A stretch of 64,000 nucleotides of DNA from Prevotella sp. (GTDB taxonomy: Bacteria; Bacteroidota; Bacteroidia; Bacteroidales; Bacteroidaceae): positions 31,210 through 95,209 of the forward strand of contig JAFTGH010000029.1 in NCBI GenBank assembly GCA_017458005.1. The letters run 5' to 3'. The notes under the pieces are model-generated. The model had not been told where the DNA came from. It did not search any database and worked only from the letters and a program-made list of their open reading frames with translations. Positions 14,824-24,426 of the stretch are shown piece by piece; the first letter of the stretch is position 1; the number at the start of each line of letters is the position of its first letter. A program made the translations under genes and the position numbers.

Positions 14824-15990
14824 TTAAAAGGTGTAACTGAGTCCCAAGGAACTATACTCCATGAACTGCCAGTAGCCATTGTCGCTATCCCTCGTGGCGG
14901 CATCGTCGAAGCGAGGATAGAGGAACAGGTTTGCAGAGATATACTTGGTGACTTTGAACTCTATCTGGTTCTCCCACTCCACCAACGCACGTTTATAGGA
15001 GGTATAGGCATAGAGGCGGCTCTTCCACGACACCTGGTCGACAATCTGCCATTTGACATCGCCTGTGAACTGCGCACCAAACTCGTGCTTGGTATGCTTT
15101 CCCTCCATGCCATTCCGATCGAAGAGGGTGGTACGTCCCACATAGCGAAGGTTATAGGCGAGAGGCAGGAAGTTGAGCGTACCAGTCAGTTTCCCATCCA
15201 GCGCATTGAGTTTATACTCCATACCAATACCGATATTCAGGTCGAAGGGTGAGAAGAAATCGGAGTACACAAACTCGTCGTTCGCCTTCAAGCCCTTGGC
15301 AAACTGCGTATAGGCAAGCAACTGCAGACTGTAGTACCACTTATTGGATGCCTGAACGCCCAGTTTGCTGGTCAGACGCAGAATGTCGTTATTGGTCTTG
15401 AACTTATGGACGGAGTCGGTACGGGAGGTCTGGAAGCCCAGTTTCATCTCCAGTTTATTCTCGAAAGTGAACTTATCCTTGTCGTTATAGTTGAGTTCCA
15501 GTGTGACAGCACCCACGGCAGAGTAGTTGCTCTCGCCACCCTTATGCCAGTTGCTGGTCACATAGTTCTGCAAGAACTGCAGGAAGCCGTCGCCCTTGAA
15601 CTTCCAGAAGTTGGGCTTGGTGACCACGATACCCACAGGCAGTGCCTCTGGCTCATCAGGAGCGGGAAGCGTCTGGTCGACCAGTTCCACATCCTGCTTC
15701 ACCTCCTGGTTGACATCCTCACGGACGGAGCCCGTCTTCTGCAACTGGCTCTCCGTGTTCTGCACCAAGTCAGGACGGTTGAGGTAGATATGCATCAACG
15801 CCTCGTCGACGGCATCCGTCACCTCATCGCCCATCGTAGGGTTGAGCGACAACGACTTATTGGCACCAGAGTGATAGAACGTGGTAGGTGCAAACAAACG
15901 GTAATAACGACCATCGGGCTTTGTCTGGGCACTCGTCTCCTGCACTACCAAGAGGGCAAAGAGGGGCAATAGGAACTTTCTATATTTCAT
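14824..15990 (-). CDS. DUF3078 outer-membrane beta-barrel protein
   Basis: 388 residues. Signal peptide MKYRKFLLPLFALLVVQETSAQ, then a low-complexity segment to about residue 125, then the DUF3078 part: PNFWKFKGDGFLQFLQNYVT, NWHKGGESNYS, and alternating beta-strand patterns to the end. It terminates in an aromatic residue (GLSYTF), the usual signal for the outer-membrane barrel assembly machine. Function unknown. A -7 element TATCTTTG on the minus strand (16011-16018) lies about 20 nt upstream, back to back with the yidC promoter. It converges on the DUF1573 gene. Confidence 0.8.
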   Translation of the reverse strand: MKYRKFLLPLFALLVVQETSAQTKPDGRYYRLFAPTTFYHSGANKSLSLNPTMGDEVTDAVDEALMHIYLNRPDLVQNTESQLQKTGSVREDVNQEVKQDVELVDQTLPAPDEPEALPVGIVVTKPNFWKFKGDGFLQFLQNYVTSNWHKGGESNYSAVGAVTLELNYNDKDKFTFENKLEMKLGFQTSRTDSVHKFKTNNDILRLTSKLGVQASNKWYYSLQLLAYTQFAKGLKANDEFVYSDFFSPFDLNIGIGMEYKLNALDGKLTGTLNFLPLAYNLRYVGRTTLFDRNGMEGKHTKHEFGAQFTGDVKWQIVDQVSWKSRLYAYTSYKRALVEWENQIEFKVTKYISANLFLYPRFDDAATRDSDNGYWQFMEYSSLGLSYTF

Positions 15991-16113
15991 CTTCTTATCG
16001 ATTTTGTGTGCAAAGATACGAAATAATTCTTAATGTATCATGAATATTTCGATAATATTTTGTACCTTTGCACCTCGTATGCGAATTAGAAACTATATTA
16101 ATAAGGTATAATT

Positions 16114-17994
16114 ATGAATAGAGATACGATTATCGGTTTTGTCCTTATCGCCGTGGTACTGATAGGATTCAGTTGGTATAACAGTCCATCGCAGGAGGAC
16201 ATAGAAGCCGCACGACTGCAAGACTCCATTGCCGCAGTGGCACAGGATAACGCAAAGAAAGCCGCCCAGCAGGAGGCTGCCGCCCAACAGGCAAAGGCAG
16301 ACTCAGCGAAGGCTGACACCACAGCACTCTTCTTCAGTGCCCAGAAAGGGACTTCCCAGAAGGTCATCCTGAAGAACCAGAAACTGGAACTGACGCTCGA
16401 CACAAAGGGTGGCATCATCAAGAAAGCGAGAATACTCGATTACAAAGACCTTAACGACGAGAAAGACCTGACGCTCTTCGACGAGCAGGACCAGAACCTG
16501 AACTTTATGCTGGCTGGCAAGCAGGACAACATCGTCACTGCCGACCTCTATTTCACTCCCTCTGAGCAGACTGACTCCACCGTGACGATGACAGCGACAG
16601 CAGGGAATGGCGGTCAGATCATCTTGAGATACAACCTCGGCAAGGACTACCTGTTGGGCTTCTCCTTGCAGGCAAAAGGTCTTGCCAACACCTTCGCTCC
16701 CTCGTACAAGGAGATGGAGATAGAATGGAACGACCATTGTCGCCAGCATGAGAAAGGCTTCTCTTTTGAGAACCGCTATACCTCTATCTTCTATAAGGAG
16801 GCAAAGGGAAGCACCGACAACCTGACGGAGGCTTCCGACAAGAACGAGGTCATCGAGGAGGAACTCGACTGGGTAGCCTTCCGCAACCAGTTCTTCAGTG
16901 TCGCCCTCATCTCGAAGGAAAACTTCGCCAAGAACGCCGACCTGACGAGCACCCTCGAGGAGAAAGGCTCTGGCTATCTGAAGCAGTTTGGCGCCAAACT
17001 CAAGACCGCCTTCGATCCCACAGGACAGAAGCCCTCGGAGTTTGAGATGTATATTGGTCCCAACAACTTCCGACTGATTCAGGAGGTGGAGGAGCAAAGC
17101 ACCTTCGGCAAGGACCTCGACCTGGAGCAACTCGTCAACCTCGGCTGGTGGCTGTTCCGACTGATCAACCGCTGGTTTACCCTCTATGTCTTCGACTGGC
17201 TCGCCAGTTTCGGATTCAGCATGGGTATCGTCCTCATCCTCATCACCATCCTCTTGAAGGCTATCACCTTCCCCATGGTGAAGAAGAGTTATATGTCATC
17301 GGCGAAGATGCGTGTGCTCAAGCCCAAACTGGAGGAGGCCACCAAGCAGTATGACAAGCCAGAGGACCAGATGAAGAAACAACAGGAGATGATGTCGCTC
17401 TACTCCAAATATGGGGTGAGCCCGATGGGCGGCTGTCTGCCCATGCTTATCCAGATGCCTATCTGGATCGCCATGTTCTGGTTTGTGCCCAATGCCATCC
17501 AGTTGCGTGGTGAGTCCTTCCTGTGGATGGCAGACCTCAGCACCTACGACCCCATCGTGGAGTGGTCGACGAACATCTGGGGCATTGGCGACCACCTGTC
17601 GCTGACCTGTATCCTATTCTGTGCCGCCCAGTTGATCTACACATGGATCAGCATGCGCCAGCAGAAAGACCAGATGATTGGCGCGCAGGCTGAGCAGATG
17701 AAGGTGATGCAGTGGATGATGTACATCATGCCGCTGATGTTCTTCTTTATCTTCAACGACTACTCGTCAGGTCTGAACTTCTACTATTTCATCTCCCTGT
17801 TCTTCTCCGCAGCCATCATGTGGACCCTCCGCAAGACGACCAACGACGAGAAACTGCTTGCCATTCTGGAGGCGAAGTATCAGGAGAACAAGAACAACCC
17901 CAAGAAGCAGGGTGGTCTTGCCGCCCGTCTGGAGGCATTGCAGAAGCAGCAGGCTGAGTTGGAGCGTCAGCGTAAGAATGGATATAGGAAGTAG
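16114..17994 (+). CDS. yidC: Membrane protein insertase YidC
   Basis: 626 residues. Inserts inner-membrane proteins with or without SecYEG. An N-terminal transmembrane segment (IIGFVLIAVVLIGFSWY), a charged Gln/Ala-rich linker, and a large periplasmic beta-sandwich domain (about residues 85-340) precede the conserved Oxa1 core with four or five helices: FSMGIVLILITILLKAITFP, the SPMGGCLPMLIQMPIWIAMF hydrophilic-groove segment, and FNDYSSGLNFYYFISLFFSA. The basic tail (QRKNGYRK) fits ribosome contact. A -7 element TACCTTTG lies at 16063-16070. The stop codon is TAG after AAG and starts a GGAGTTAA repeat tract. Confidence 0.96.
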   Translation: MNRDTIIGFVLIAVVLIGFSWYNSPSQEDIEAARLQDSIAAVAQDNAKKAAQQEAAAQQAKADSAKADTTALFFSAQKGTSQKVILKNQKLELTLDTKGGIIKKARILDYKDLNDEKDLTLFDEQDQNLNFMLAGKQDNIVTADLYFTPSEQTDSTVTMTATAGNGGQIILRYNLGKDYLLGFSLQAKGLANTFAPSYKEMEIEWNDHCRQHEKGFSFENRYTSIFYKEAKGSTDNLTEASDKNEVIEEELDWVAFRNQFFSVALISKENFAKNADLTSTLEEKGSGYLKQFGAKLKTAFDPTGQKPSEFEMYIGPNNFRLIQEVEEQSTFGKDLDLEQLVNLGWWLFRLINRWFTLYVFDWLASFGFSMGIVLILITILLKAITFPMVKKSYMSSAKMRVLKPKLEEATKQYDKPEDQMKKQQEMMSLYSKYGVSPMGGCLPMLIQMPIWIAMFWFVPNAIQLRGESFLWMADLSTYDPIVEWSTNIWGIGDHLSLTCILFCAAQLIYTWISMRQQKDQMIGAQAEQMKVMQWMMYIMPLMFFFIFNDYSSGLNFYYFISLFFSAAIMWTLRKTTNDEKLLAILEAKYQENKNNPKKQGGLAARLEALQKQQAELERQRKNGYRK

Positions 17995-18028
17995 GAGTTA
18001 AGGAGTTAAGATTATAAGAAGTTAAGAT
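17992..18028 (+). repeat. GGAGTTAA repeat tract at the yidC stop codon
   Basis: Begins with the yidC stop (AAG-TAG) and continues ggagttaaggagttaag, then a degenerate unit agaagttaag just before the ATGATG of the next gene. It fills the whole intergenic spacer. Confidence 0.7.
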
Positions 18029-19495
18029 ATGATGAAGATAGGATTCGATAACGACAAATACCTCAAGATACAGTCGGAGCACATCAAGGAGCGTATCGCA
18101 CAGTTTGACGGAAAACTGTATCTGGAACTGGGTGGCAAACTATTCGACGACCACCATGCGAGCCGTGTACTGCCTGGTTTCAAGCCAGACTCCAAACTCC
18201 GCATGTTCAGTAAGATCAGTGACAGCATCGAGATTGTCATTGTCATCAGTGCGGAGGATATCGAGAAGAACAAGGTACGTGCCGACCTCGGCATCACCTA
18301 CGACGAGGATGTGCTGCGCCTCCGTGATGAGTTCATGAACAGAGGCTTTATGGTAGGCTCTGTCGTCATCACCCACTATAACGGACAGCATGCCGCCGAC
18401 CTGTTCCGCCATCGCTTGGAGCGACTGGGCATCAAGTCGTATGTACACTATCTGATAGACGGCTATCCCCATAGTGTCAAACTGATTGCCTCGGATGAGG
18501 GATTCGGCAAGAACGACTACGTGGAGACCTCTCGTGAGTTGGTCATCGTGACTGCCCCAGGTCCTGGCTCTGGCAAGATGGCTGTCTGTCTCTCCCAACT
18601 GTATAACGAGAACAAGCGTGGCATCCGTGCCGGCTATGCCAAGTTCGAGACCTTCCCCGTGTGGAACCTCCCACTGAAGCATCCTGTCAATATCGCCTAT
18701 GAGGCTGCTACTGCCGACCTCAACGATGTGAACATGATCGACCCGTTCCATCTGGAGGCATACGGTAGTACCGCCATCAACTACAACCGTGACATTGAGA
18801 TATTCCCTGTGCTCAACGCCCTCTTTGAGGGTATCTACGGGGAGAACCCCTATAAGTCGCCTACGGACATGGGTGTCAACATGGTGGGCTTCTGTATCAG
18901 TGATGACGAGGTGTGCTGCAACGCCAGTCGTGACGAGATCATCCGTCGCTACTACGACGCCACCAACAAACTCGCTGATGGCGCCGATAACGAGAATGAG
19001 GTCAACAAGATCCTGATGCTCTTCAACCAGGCGAAGATAACGACGGCATATCGCCGTGTCACCGTTGCCGCTGCCGCCAAGCAGGAACTGTCGGGACTCA
19101 CCGCCGCCGCCATCGAACTGCATGACGGAACACTGATAACGGCAAAGACATCTCCCCTACTCGGCTGCTGCGCGGCACTCCTGCTGAATGCCACCAAGCA
19201 TCTCGCAGGCATCGAGCATGAGGCGAAACTCATCCCGCAGAGCATGATAGAGCCTATTCAGAAAACCAAGATAGAATACCTGGGCGGTAAGAACCCCCGC
19301 CTGCATACCGATGAGGTTCTGGTGGCACTCAGTGTGCTGTCGAAGGACGACGAGCAATGCCGTCGCGCCTTGGAGCAGTTGCCTAACCTGCGCGACTGTC
19401 AGGTACACTCTACCGTCATGCTCTCTGAGGTAGACCGCAAGATATTCAAGAAACTCGGTTGCGGACTGACCTGCGATCCTGTTAGGAAAAAGTAA
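18029..19495 (+). CDS. DUF1846 (UPF0371) family protein
   Basis: 488 residues, the family's usual length (about 490-505). Recognised from MKIGFDNDKYLKIQSEHIKE, KLYLELGGKLFDDHHASRVL, VIVISAEDIEKNKVRADLGI and APGPGSGKMAVCLSQLYNEN. The last resembles a nucleotide-binding glycine loop. Structures of the family show a Rossmann-like domain; the biochemical role is not settled. It is cytoplasmic, with no signal peptide. It lies 34 nt after yidC and 87 nt before the S9 peptidase, both spacers made of short tandem repeats, so the run is probably one operon. The C-terminal RKK is encoded at the repeat edge. Confidence 0.9.
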   Translation: MMKIGFDNDKYLKIQSEHIKERIAQFDGKLYLELGGKLFDDHHASRVLPGFKPDSKLRMFSKISDSIEIVIVISAEDIEKNKVRADLGITYDEDVLRLRDEFMNRGFMVGSVVITHYNGQHAADLFRHRLERLGIKSYVHYLIDGYPHSVKLIASDEGFGKNDYVETSRELVIVTAPGPGSGKMAVCLSQLYNENKRGIRAGYAKFETFPVWNLPLKHPVNIAYEAATADLNDVNMIDPFHLEAYGSTAINYNRDIEIFPVLNALFEGIYGENPYKSPTDMGVNMVGFCISDDEVCCNASRDEIIRRYYDATNKLADGADNENEVNKILMLFNQAKITTAYRRVTVAAAAKQELSGLTAAAIELHDGTLITAKTSPLLGCCAALLLNATKHLAGIEHEAKLIPQSMIEPIQKTKIEYLGGKNPRLHTDEVLVALSVLSKDDEQCRRALEQLPNLRDCQVHSTVMLSEVDRKIFKKLGCGLTCDPVRKK

Positions 19496-19571
19496 AAAGG
19501 TAAAAAAGTAAAAAAGTAAAAAGGTAAAAAAGTAAAAAGGTAAAAAGGTAAAAAGGTAAAAAAAGTAAAAG
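19493..19571 (+). repeat. GGTAAAAA repeat tract at the DUF1846 stop codon
   Basis: Starts at the stop (AAG-TAA) and runs as about ten gtaaaaag/ggtaaaaa units to 11 nt before the S9 peptidase ATG. It contains many TAA triplets in all frames. Confidence 0.85.
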
Positions 19572-19582
19572 AAAACTGAGAA

Positions 19583-21811
19583 ATGAAGAATACAATGACA
19601 AACAGTATGGTAAAAGGTTTGGTAAATTGGGTTTTACCTTTTTACCTCTTTACCTTTTTACCTTTAAATATCAATGCAGACGAAGTGATAGGAAAGAGTA
19701 ACATCAAACTGGAGAGCCGCATGATGACTCCTGAGGCACTATGGGCAATGGGGCGCATCGGTACGGTGGAGGTTTCACCTGACGGCAAACAGATAGCCTA
19801 TCAGGTAGGCTACTATAGCGTGAAGGCGAACAAGAGCCGACAGGTCATCTGCGTCATGGATGCGGATGGCAAGAACAACCGCCAGTTATCTGTCAGCAGC
19901 AAGAGCGAGACTGACCCTACCTGGTTGGATGCCAACACGATCGCCTACCTCTCAGGTGGTGAAATATGGGCGATGAAGAGCGACGGCACGGAACGCCGCC
20001 AACTCAGTAAGACGGACGGCAAGGTGGAGGGCTTTAAGTTCTCACCCGACCGCACGAAGGTCATCCTGATTGAGAGCATTCCTTTCCATGAGATTATCAA
20101 GGAGAACCCAGATGACCTGCCCAAGGCTACTGGTCGTCGTGTCACCGACTTGATGTACCGCCATTGGGACCACTATGTGGAGAGCATCCAGCATCCGTTC
20201 CTCTGTTCCGTAAGCGGATATGCTATAGCCACAGAACAAACGGACATCCTCGATGGGGAGCCCTACGAGTGCCCGATGGAGCCGTTTGGCGGTATTGAGC
20301 AACTTGCCTGGAGCCCTGACTCCAAGACCATCGCCTATACTTGTCGTAAGAAGACAGGATTGGAGTATTCCATCTCCACCGACTCAGACATCTATCTATA
20401 TAATATAGGTACGCGCAAAACGACAAACCTCTGTAAGCCCGCTGATTACAAGGCTCCTGTCAATGATCCTACCCGTACATTGAAGATACAACCTGTCAAT
20501 GCGCCAGAGAATCTGAAGAACAACGTGGGCTATGACCAAAACCCGCAGTTCTCGCCCGATGGCAAGTATATCGCTTGGCAGTCGATGGAGCGTGACGGCT
20601 ATGAGGCTGACCTCAACCGCCTGTGCATCTATGAGATGGCAACGGGCACGAAGTGCTATGTTGACTGGAAGAGTGATGTCGAGGCTTTCTGCTGGGGCTA
20701 TGGCAAGGAGCATCTTCTCTACTTCCTCAGCGTATGGCACGGCTGTAACAATATGTACGCCGTCACCAAAGACCTGAAGACAATACAACTCACGGAGTCA
20801 TGGGGTGACTGGACCAGTCTGCAACTTGCCAATGACGGTAAGCATATCATCGCCACCCGTCAGAGTCTCTCCGCACCTACAGATATCTATAGGGTAACAC
20901 CTATGGCAGTACAGGACCAGCCTTTGGACGGCACACCAGGCGTTCGTCATATCATAGAGAGCCTTATTGAGCAAATCTCCTTCGAGAACAAGCATATCCT
21001 CGACCAACTGACCTTCGGTAAAGTACAGCAGCGTTGGGTGGATACCAGTGATGGTAAGAAGATGCTGGTATGGATCATGCTGCCCGCCAACTATGAGGAA
21101 GGCAAGAAATACCCCACCCTGCTCTTCTGCGAGGGTGGTCCCCAGAGTCCTGTCAGCCAGTTCTGGAGTTACCGCTGGAACTTCCAGATGATGGCGGCAA
21201 ACGGTTATGTGGTCATCGCTCCTAACCGTCATGGACTGCCTGGTTTCGGACAGGAATGGAAAGAGGAGATCAGTGGCGACTGGTCGGGACAGTGTATGAG
21301 TGACTATCTCGCCGCCATCGATGACGCTGCCGAGAACCTGCCTTTTGTGGACAAAGACCGCCTTGGTGCCGTTGGTGCCTCGTTTGGTGGTTTCAGTGTC
21401 TACTATCTCGCTGGCATCCACGAGAAGCGTTTCAAGGCATTCATTGCCCATGACGGCGCTTTCAATCTTGCCGCCATGTACTTAGAGACGGAGGAGAACT
21501 GGTTCTCCAACTGGGAGTATGACGAGGCATACTGGCACCGTCCACAGATGCCGAACGCCAAGAAGACCTACCATGACTCTCCCCATAAGATGGTGGAGAA
21601 ATGGGACACGCCTATCCTCTGCATCCATGGGGAGAAGGACTACCGCATCAACTACACCCAGGGCATGGCAGCATTTAACGCTGCACGTATGAAAGGAATT
21701 CCTGCGGAGTTGCTTATCTTCCCAGACGAGAACCACTGGGTATTGAAGCCCCAGAACGGAATCCTGTGGCAGCGCACCTTCTTCGGATGGCTCGACCGCT
21801 GGCTGAAGTAA
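19583..21811 (+). CDS. S9 family prolyl oligopeptidase, exported
   Basis: 742 residues. Cleaves peptides, probably X-Pro or X-Ala, in the periplasm. The N-terminal half is a WD40-like propeller (VSPDGKQIAYQVGYYSVKA, SPDSKTIAYTCRKK, SPDGKYIAWQSMER). The C-terminal alpha/beta-hydrolase has the nucleophile Ser near residue 599 in GASFGGFSVYY, Asp near 685 in HGEKDYRINYT and His near 716 in DENHWVLKP. The signal-peptide core LPFYLFTFLPL is encoded by antisense GGTAAAAA repeats (TTTTTACC units around 19630-19665). It is flanked by the same repeats on both sides. Close relatives are DPP-like dipeptidyl peptidases; the exact specificity is uncertain. Confidence 0.92.
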   Translation: MKNTMTNSMVKGLVNWVLPFYLFTFLPLNINADEVIGKSNIKLESRMMTPEALWAMGRIGTVEVSPDGKQIAYQVGYYSVKANKSRQVICVMDADGKNNRQLSVSSKSETDPTWLDANTIAYLSGGEIWAMKSDGTERRQLSKTDGKVEGFKFSPDRTKVILIESIPFHEIIKENPDDLPKATGRRVTDLMYRHWDHYVESIQHPFLCSVSGYAIATEQTDILDGEPYECPMEPFGGIEQLAWSPDSKTIAYTCRKKTGLEYSISTDSDIYLYNIGTRKTTNLCKPADYKAPVNDPTRTLKIQPVNAPENLKNNVGYDQNPQFSPDGKYIAWQSMERDGYEADLNRLCIYEMATGTKCYVDWKSDVEAFCWGYGKEHLLYFLSVWHGCNNMYAVTKDLKTIQLTESWGDWTSLQLANDGKHIIATRQSLSAPTDIYRVTPMAVQDQPLDGTPGVRHIIESLIEQISFENKHILDQLTFGKVQQRWVDTSDGKKMLVWIMLPANYEEGKKYPTLLFCEGGPQSPVSQFWSYRWNFQMMAANGYVVIAPNRHGLPGFGQEWKEEISGDWSGQCMSDYLAAIDDAAENLPFVDKDRLGAVGASFGGFSVYYLAGIHEKRFKAFIAHDGAFNLAAMYLETEENWFSNWEYDEAYWHRPQMPNAKKTYHDSPHKMVEKWDTPILCIHGEKDYRINYTQGMAAFNAARMKGIPAELLIFPDENHWVLKPQNGILWQRTFFGWLDRWLK
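19611..19665 (+). repeat. GGTAAAA/TTTTTACC repeats coding a signal peptide
   Basis: Within codons 10-28 of the S9 peptidase: ggtaaaaggt units in one orientation and then three TTTTTACC units in the other. The second part codes the hydrophobic FYLFTFLPL core. Confidence 0.75.
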
Positions 21812-21874
21812 AGGTAAAAAGGTAAAAAGGTAAAAAAGTAAAAAGGTAAAAAAGTAAAAAAGTAAAAAGGTAAA
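21809..21874 (+). repeat. GGTAAAAA repeat tract at the S9 peptidase stop codon
   Basis: Begins with AAG-TAA, the end of the peptidase gene, and repeats ggtaaaaa/agtaaaaa units to about 13 nt before the MFS transporter start. Its first 18 bases are identical to the start of the tract behind the DUF1573 gene. Confidence 0.85.
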
Positions 21875-21886
21875 AGAATAAAAGAT

Positions 21887-23506
21887 ATGACACAAGTTAT
21901 TCAAAAAACGCTGCGCGACAGTGCGGCAATGCGATGGACTGCATTACTGCTGCTTGCCCTCGCCATGTTCTGTTCATACATTTTCATGGACATCCTCTCG
22001 CCTATCAAGGACCTGATGCAGGAGACCCGTGGTTGGGACTCCACCGCCTTCGGCACCATGCAGGGCTCTGAGGTGTTCCTGAACGTATTCGTCTTCTTCC
22101 TCATCTTCGCAGGTATCATCCTCGACAAGATGGGCGTGCGCTTCACCGCCGTACTCTCCGCCGCTGTGATGCTGGTGGGTGCCTGTGTGAAGTGGTATGC
22201 TGTCAGTGAAGGTTTCATCGGCAGTGGACTGGAGACATGGTTTACCAACAACCTCAACTACATCCCTGTCTTTGACGAGTTAGGGGTATCACCGTTCTAT
22301 CAGGGCATGCCCGCCTCCGCTAAGTTTGCCGCCTGTGGCTTTATGATCTTCGGCTGTGGCTGTGAGATGGCTGGTATCACCGTTAGCCGTGGTATCGTGA
22401 AATGGTTCAAGGGACGTGAGATGGCACTTGCCATGGGTTCTGAGATGGCACTGGCACGTCTGGGTGTCGCCACCTGTATGATCTTCTCACCCTTCTTCGC
22501 TAAGTTAGGCGGTGAGGTCAGTGTCAGCCGCAGTGTTGCCTTCGGTGTTGTCCTGATGTGTATCGCCCTGATCATGACGATTGTCTATTTCTTCATGGAT
22601 AAGAAACTCGACAGCCAGACTGGTGAGGCAGAGGAGAAGGACGATCCCTTCAAGATCAGTGATATCGGTAAGATCCTTAGCGACAGCGGTTTCTGGCTTG
22701 TGGCTCTGTTGTGCGTACTCTACTACTCCGCCATCTTCCCCTTCCAGAAGTATGCTGTGAACATGTTGCAGTGTAACCTGACACTGACAGAACCAAGCAC
22801 AGACTCTTTCTGGGCAAGTCCCTCTGTCACGATAGTACAGTATGTCATCATGCTGTTGGTGGCTGCCGCAGGCTTTGCCTCCAACTTCCAGAAGAAGGCG
22901 AACATGAAATACACGCTGTTAGGTATCTCCATCCTTGCCCTTATCACCTATTGCTATATGGGTTTTATGCGCCAGACGGCAGAGAGTATCTTCGCTGTAT
23001 TCCCCCTGCTTGCCGTGCTCATCACCCCTATCTTGGGTAACTATCTCGACAACCACGGCAAGGCGGTGTCTATGTTGATATTGGGTTCCTTGCTGCTCAT
23101 CGGCTGCCACCTGACCTTCGCCTTCATCCTGCCTTTGTTCAAGGGCAGTGCTGTCGGTGGAGTCATCGTAGCCTACGCCACGATCCTGGTACTGGGTGCC
23201 TCCTTCTCTTTGGTACCTGCCTCGCTATGGCCCAGCGTACCCAAACTCGTGGATGCCAAGGTGATTGGCTCAGCCTATGCCCTGATCTTCTGGATTCAGA
23301 ACATCGGCTTGTGGCTGTTCCCACTGCTGATCGGTAAGGTCCTTGACGCCACCAACCCCGAGGGAGCCAGTGCCACCGAGTTGGACTATACCGCTCCCCT
23401 TGTGATGCTCGCCTGCCTAGGTGTCGCCGCCCTCATCCTCGGCTTCATTCTGAAGGCAGTCGACAAGAAGAAGGGTATCGGACTTGAGGAGCCGAATATC
23501 AAATAA
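21887..23506 (+). CDS. Major facilitator superfamily transporter
   Basis: 539 residues with about 12 predicted transmembrane helices. Helix 1 is WTALLLLALAMFCSYIFMDI. An MFS signature-like loop follows helix 2 (IILDKMGVRF, D-x-x-G-x-R). A cytoplasmic loop near residue 245 (KKLDSQTGEAEEKDD) divides the two halves. The substrate cannot be told from the sequence; similar Bacteroidetes proteins are annotated simply as MFS transporters. As last gene of the yidC-DUF1846-peptidase run, it could take up products of the S9 peptidase, but that is a guess from position. It converges on the exo/endonuclease gene with a 2-nt gap. Confidence 0.85.
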   Translation: MTQVIQKTLRDSAAMRWTALLLLALAMFCSYIFMDILSPIKDLMQETRGWDSTAFGTMQGSEVFLNVFVFFLIFAGIILDKMGVRFTAVLSAAVMLVGACVKWYAVSEGFIGSGLETWFTNNLNYIPVFDELGVSPFYQGMPASAKFAACGFMIFGCGCEMAGITVSRGIVKWFKGREMALAMGSEMALARLGVATCMIFSPFFAKLGGEVSVSRSVAFGVVLMCIALIMTIVYFFMDKKLDSQTGEAEEKDDPFKISDIGKILSDSGFWLVALLCVLYYSAIFPFQKYAVNMLQCNLTLTEPSTDSFWASPSVTIVQYVIMLLVAAAGFASNFQKKANMKYTLLGISILALITYCYMGFMRQTAESIFAVFPLLAVLITPILGNYLDNHGKAVSMLILGSLLLIGCHLTFAFILPLFKGSAVGGVIVAYATILVLGASFSLVPASLWPSVPKLVDAKVIGSAYALIFWIQNIGLWLFPLLIGKVLDATNPEGASATELDYTAPLVMLACLGVAALILGFILKAVDKKKGIGLEEPNIK

Positions 23507-23508
23507 GA

Positions 23509-24426
23509 CTAGAACTGAAAGTGCACGACAAGGGGAAGATGATCGCTGAACCCTTGTTGATAGCGCATACCGTTATAAGTGCGGAGGGGCTTGAACCCTC
23601 CGTATTTTTTATCCTCCTCTAAAAGGAAAGGGCTGTCGTTGATGTATACCTGCTGGACACGGTCAAGCAGCAGGGGACACACAAAGACATGGTCAATACT
23701 CCCCCACTCGCCTTGATAGCGGTAGGTCGCCTTGGCACCGTGAGAGCCTCTCGCATGGCAGGTGACGTTCTGCAAACCATGAGCGGACAGGTATCGCAAG
23801 GCAGGAGCCTCAGCGTCATCGTTGAAGTCACCTGCCACGATGACCTTTGCACTGGAAGGCAGTTGGCGGATGGATTGCACCAGACGGTCAGCAACCAACT
23901 GGCGGTTGGGACGAGTCGCCTTCTCTCCTCCATAGCGACTGGGGGCATGGACGACGAAGACATGCAGGGTATCGCCTGTGATATACTCCCCCTGCACATA
24001 GAGGATGTCACGGGTGGGGCGCATCCCCTCCAAAGGGGTGATACCTAACGTCTCATAACAGATAGGACGAAACATAAAAGGCTGATAGAGCAAGGCGACA
24101 TCAATGCCACGCTCATCAGGCGACTCCGTCATCAGATACTGATAGCCAGCATGGCGCAACAGGGATCTCCTCGTCAGGTCGATGAGGACGGAGTCGTTCT
24201 CGACCTCCACCAAGGCGACAAGGTCGGGCACCCCTTCCTCCTGACAAGACAGGATCTCCTGTCCGATATTGTTCACCTTACGCCAATAGCGTGAGGGAGT
24301 CCAATGACGCACTGAAGCAGGCAACCATTCGGTGTCCTGCTTCAGGGTATCGTGGCGACAATCAAAGAGATTCTCGCAATTCAGTTCTACTAAGGTGAAT
24401 AATGACGCTAACAGGAGATTTAGCAT
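23509..24426 (-). CDS. Endonuclease/exonuclease/phosphatase family protein
   Basis: 305 residues from the ATG at 24424-24426 (MLNLLLASLFTLVELNCENL); a longer frame upstream lies inside the transporter gene. The superfamily's catalytic motifs appear in order: LVALVEVEND (Glu, metal), VIVAGDFNDD (Asp/Asn), GSIDHVFV and SDHLPLVVHF (His). A hydrophobic start suggests export or membrane anchoring, as in Bacteroidetes secreted members. The substrate could be nucleic acid, a phospholipid headgroup or another phosphodiester. It overlaps the end of the transporter gene by 7 nt and ends the four-gene minus-strand operon. Confidence 0.85.
   Translation of the reverse strand: MLNLLLASLFTLVELNCENLFDCRHDTLKQDTEWLPASVRHWTPSRYWRKVNNIGQEILSCQEEGVPDLVALVEVENDSVLIDLTRRSLLRHAGYQYLMTESPDERGIDVALLYQPFMFRPICYETLGITPLEGMRPTRDILYVQGEYITGDTLHVFVVHAPSRYGGEKATRPNRQLVADRLVQSIRQLPSSAKVIVAGDFNDDAEAPALRYLSAHGLQNVTCHARGSHGAKATYRYQGEWGSIDHVFVCPLLLDRVQQVYINDSPFLLEEDKKYGGFKPLRTYNGMRYQQGFSDHLPLVVHFQF

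Noticed and set aside
18140-19123. A 327-codon open frame antisense to the DUF1846 gene
   Set aside because: Shadow of the sense gene; the translation shows no domain, promoter or start context.
21482-21904. Open frame with FTFLLFYFFTFLLFYLF start, minus strand
   Set aside because: It is the reverse translation of the GGTAAAAA tract and the end of the S9 peptidase gene, with no independent support.
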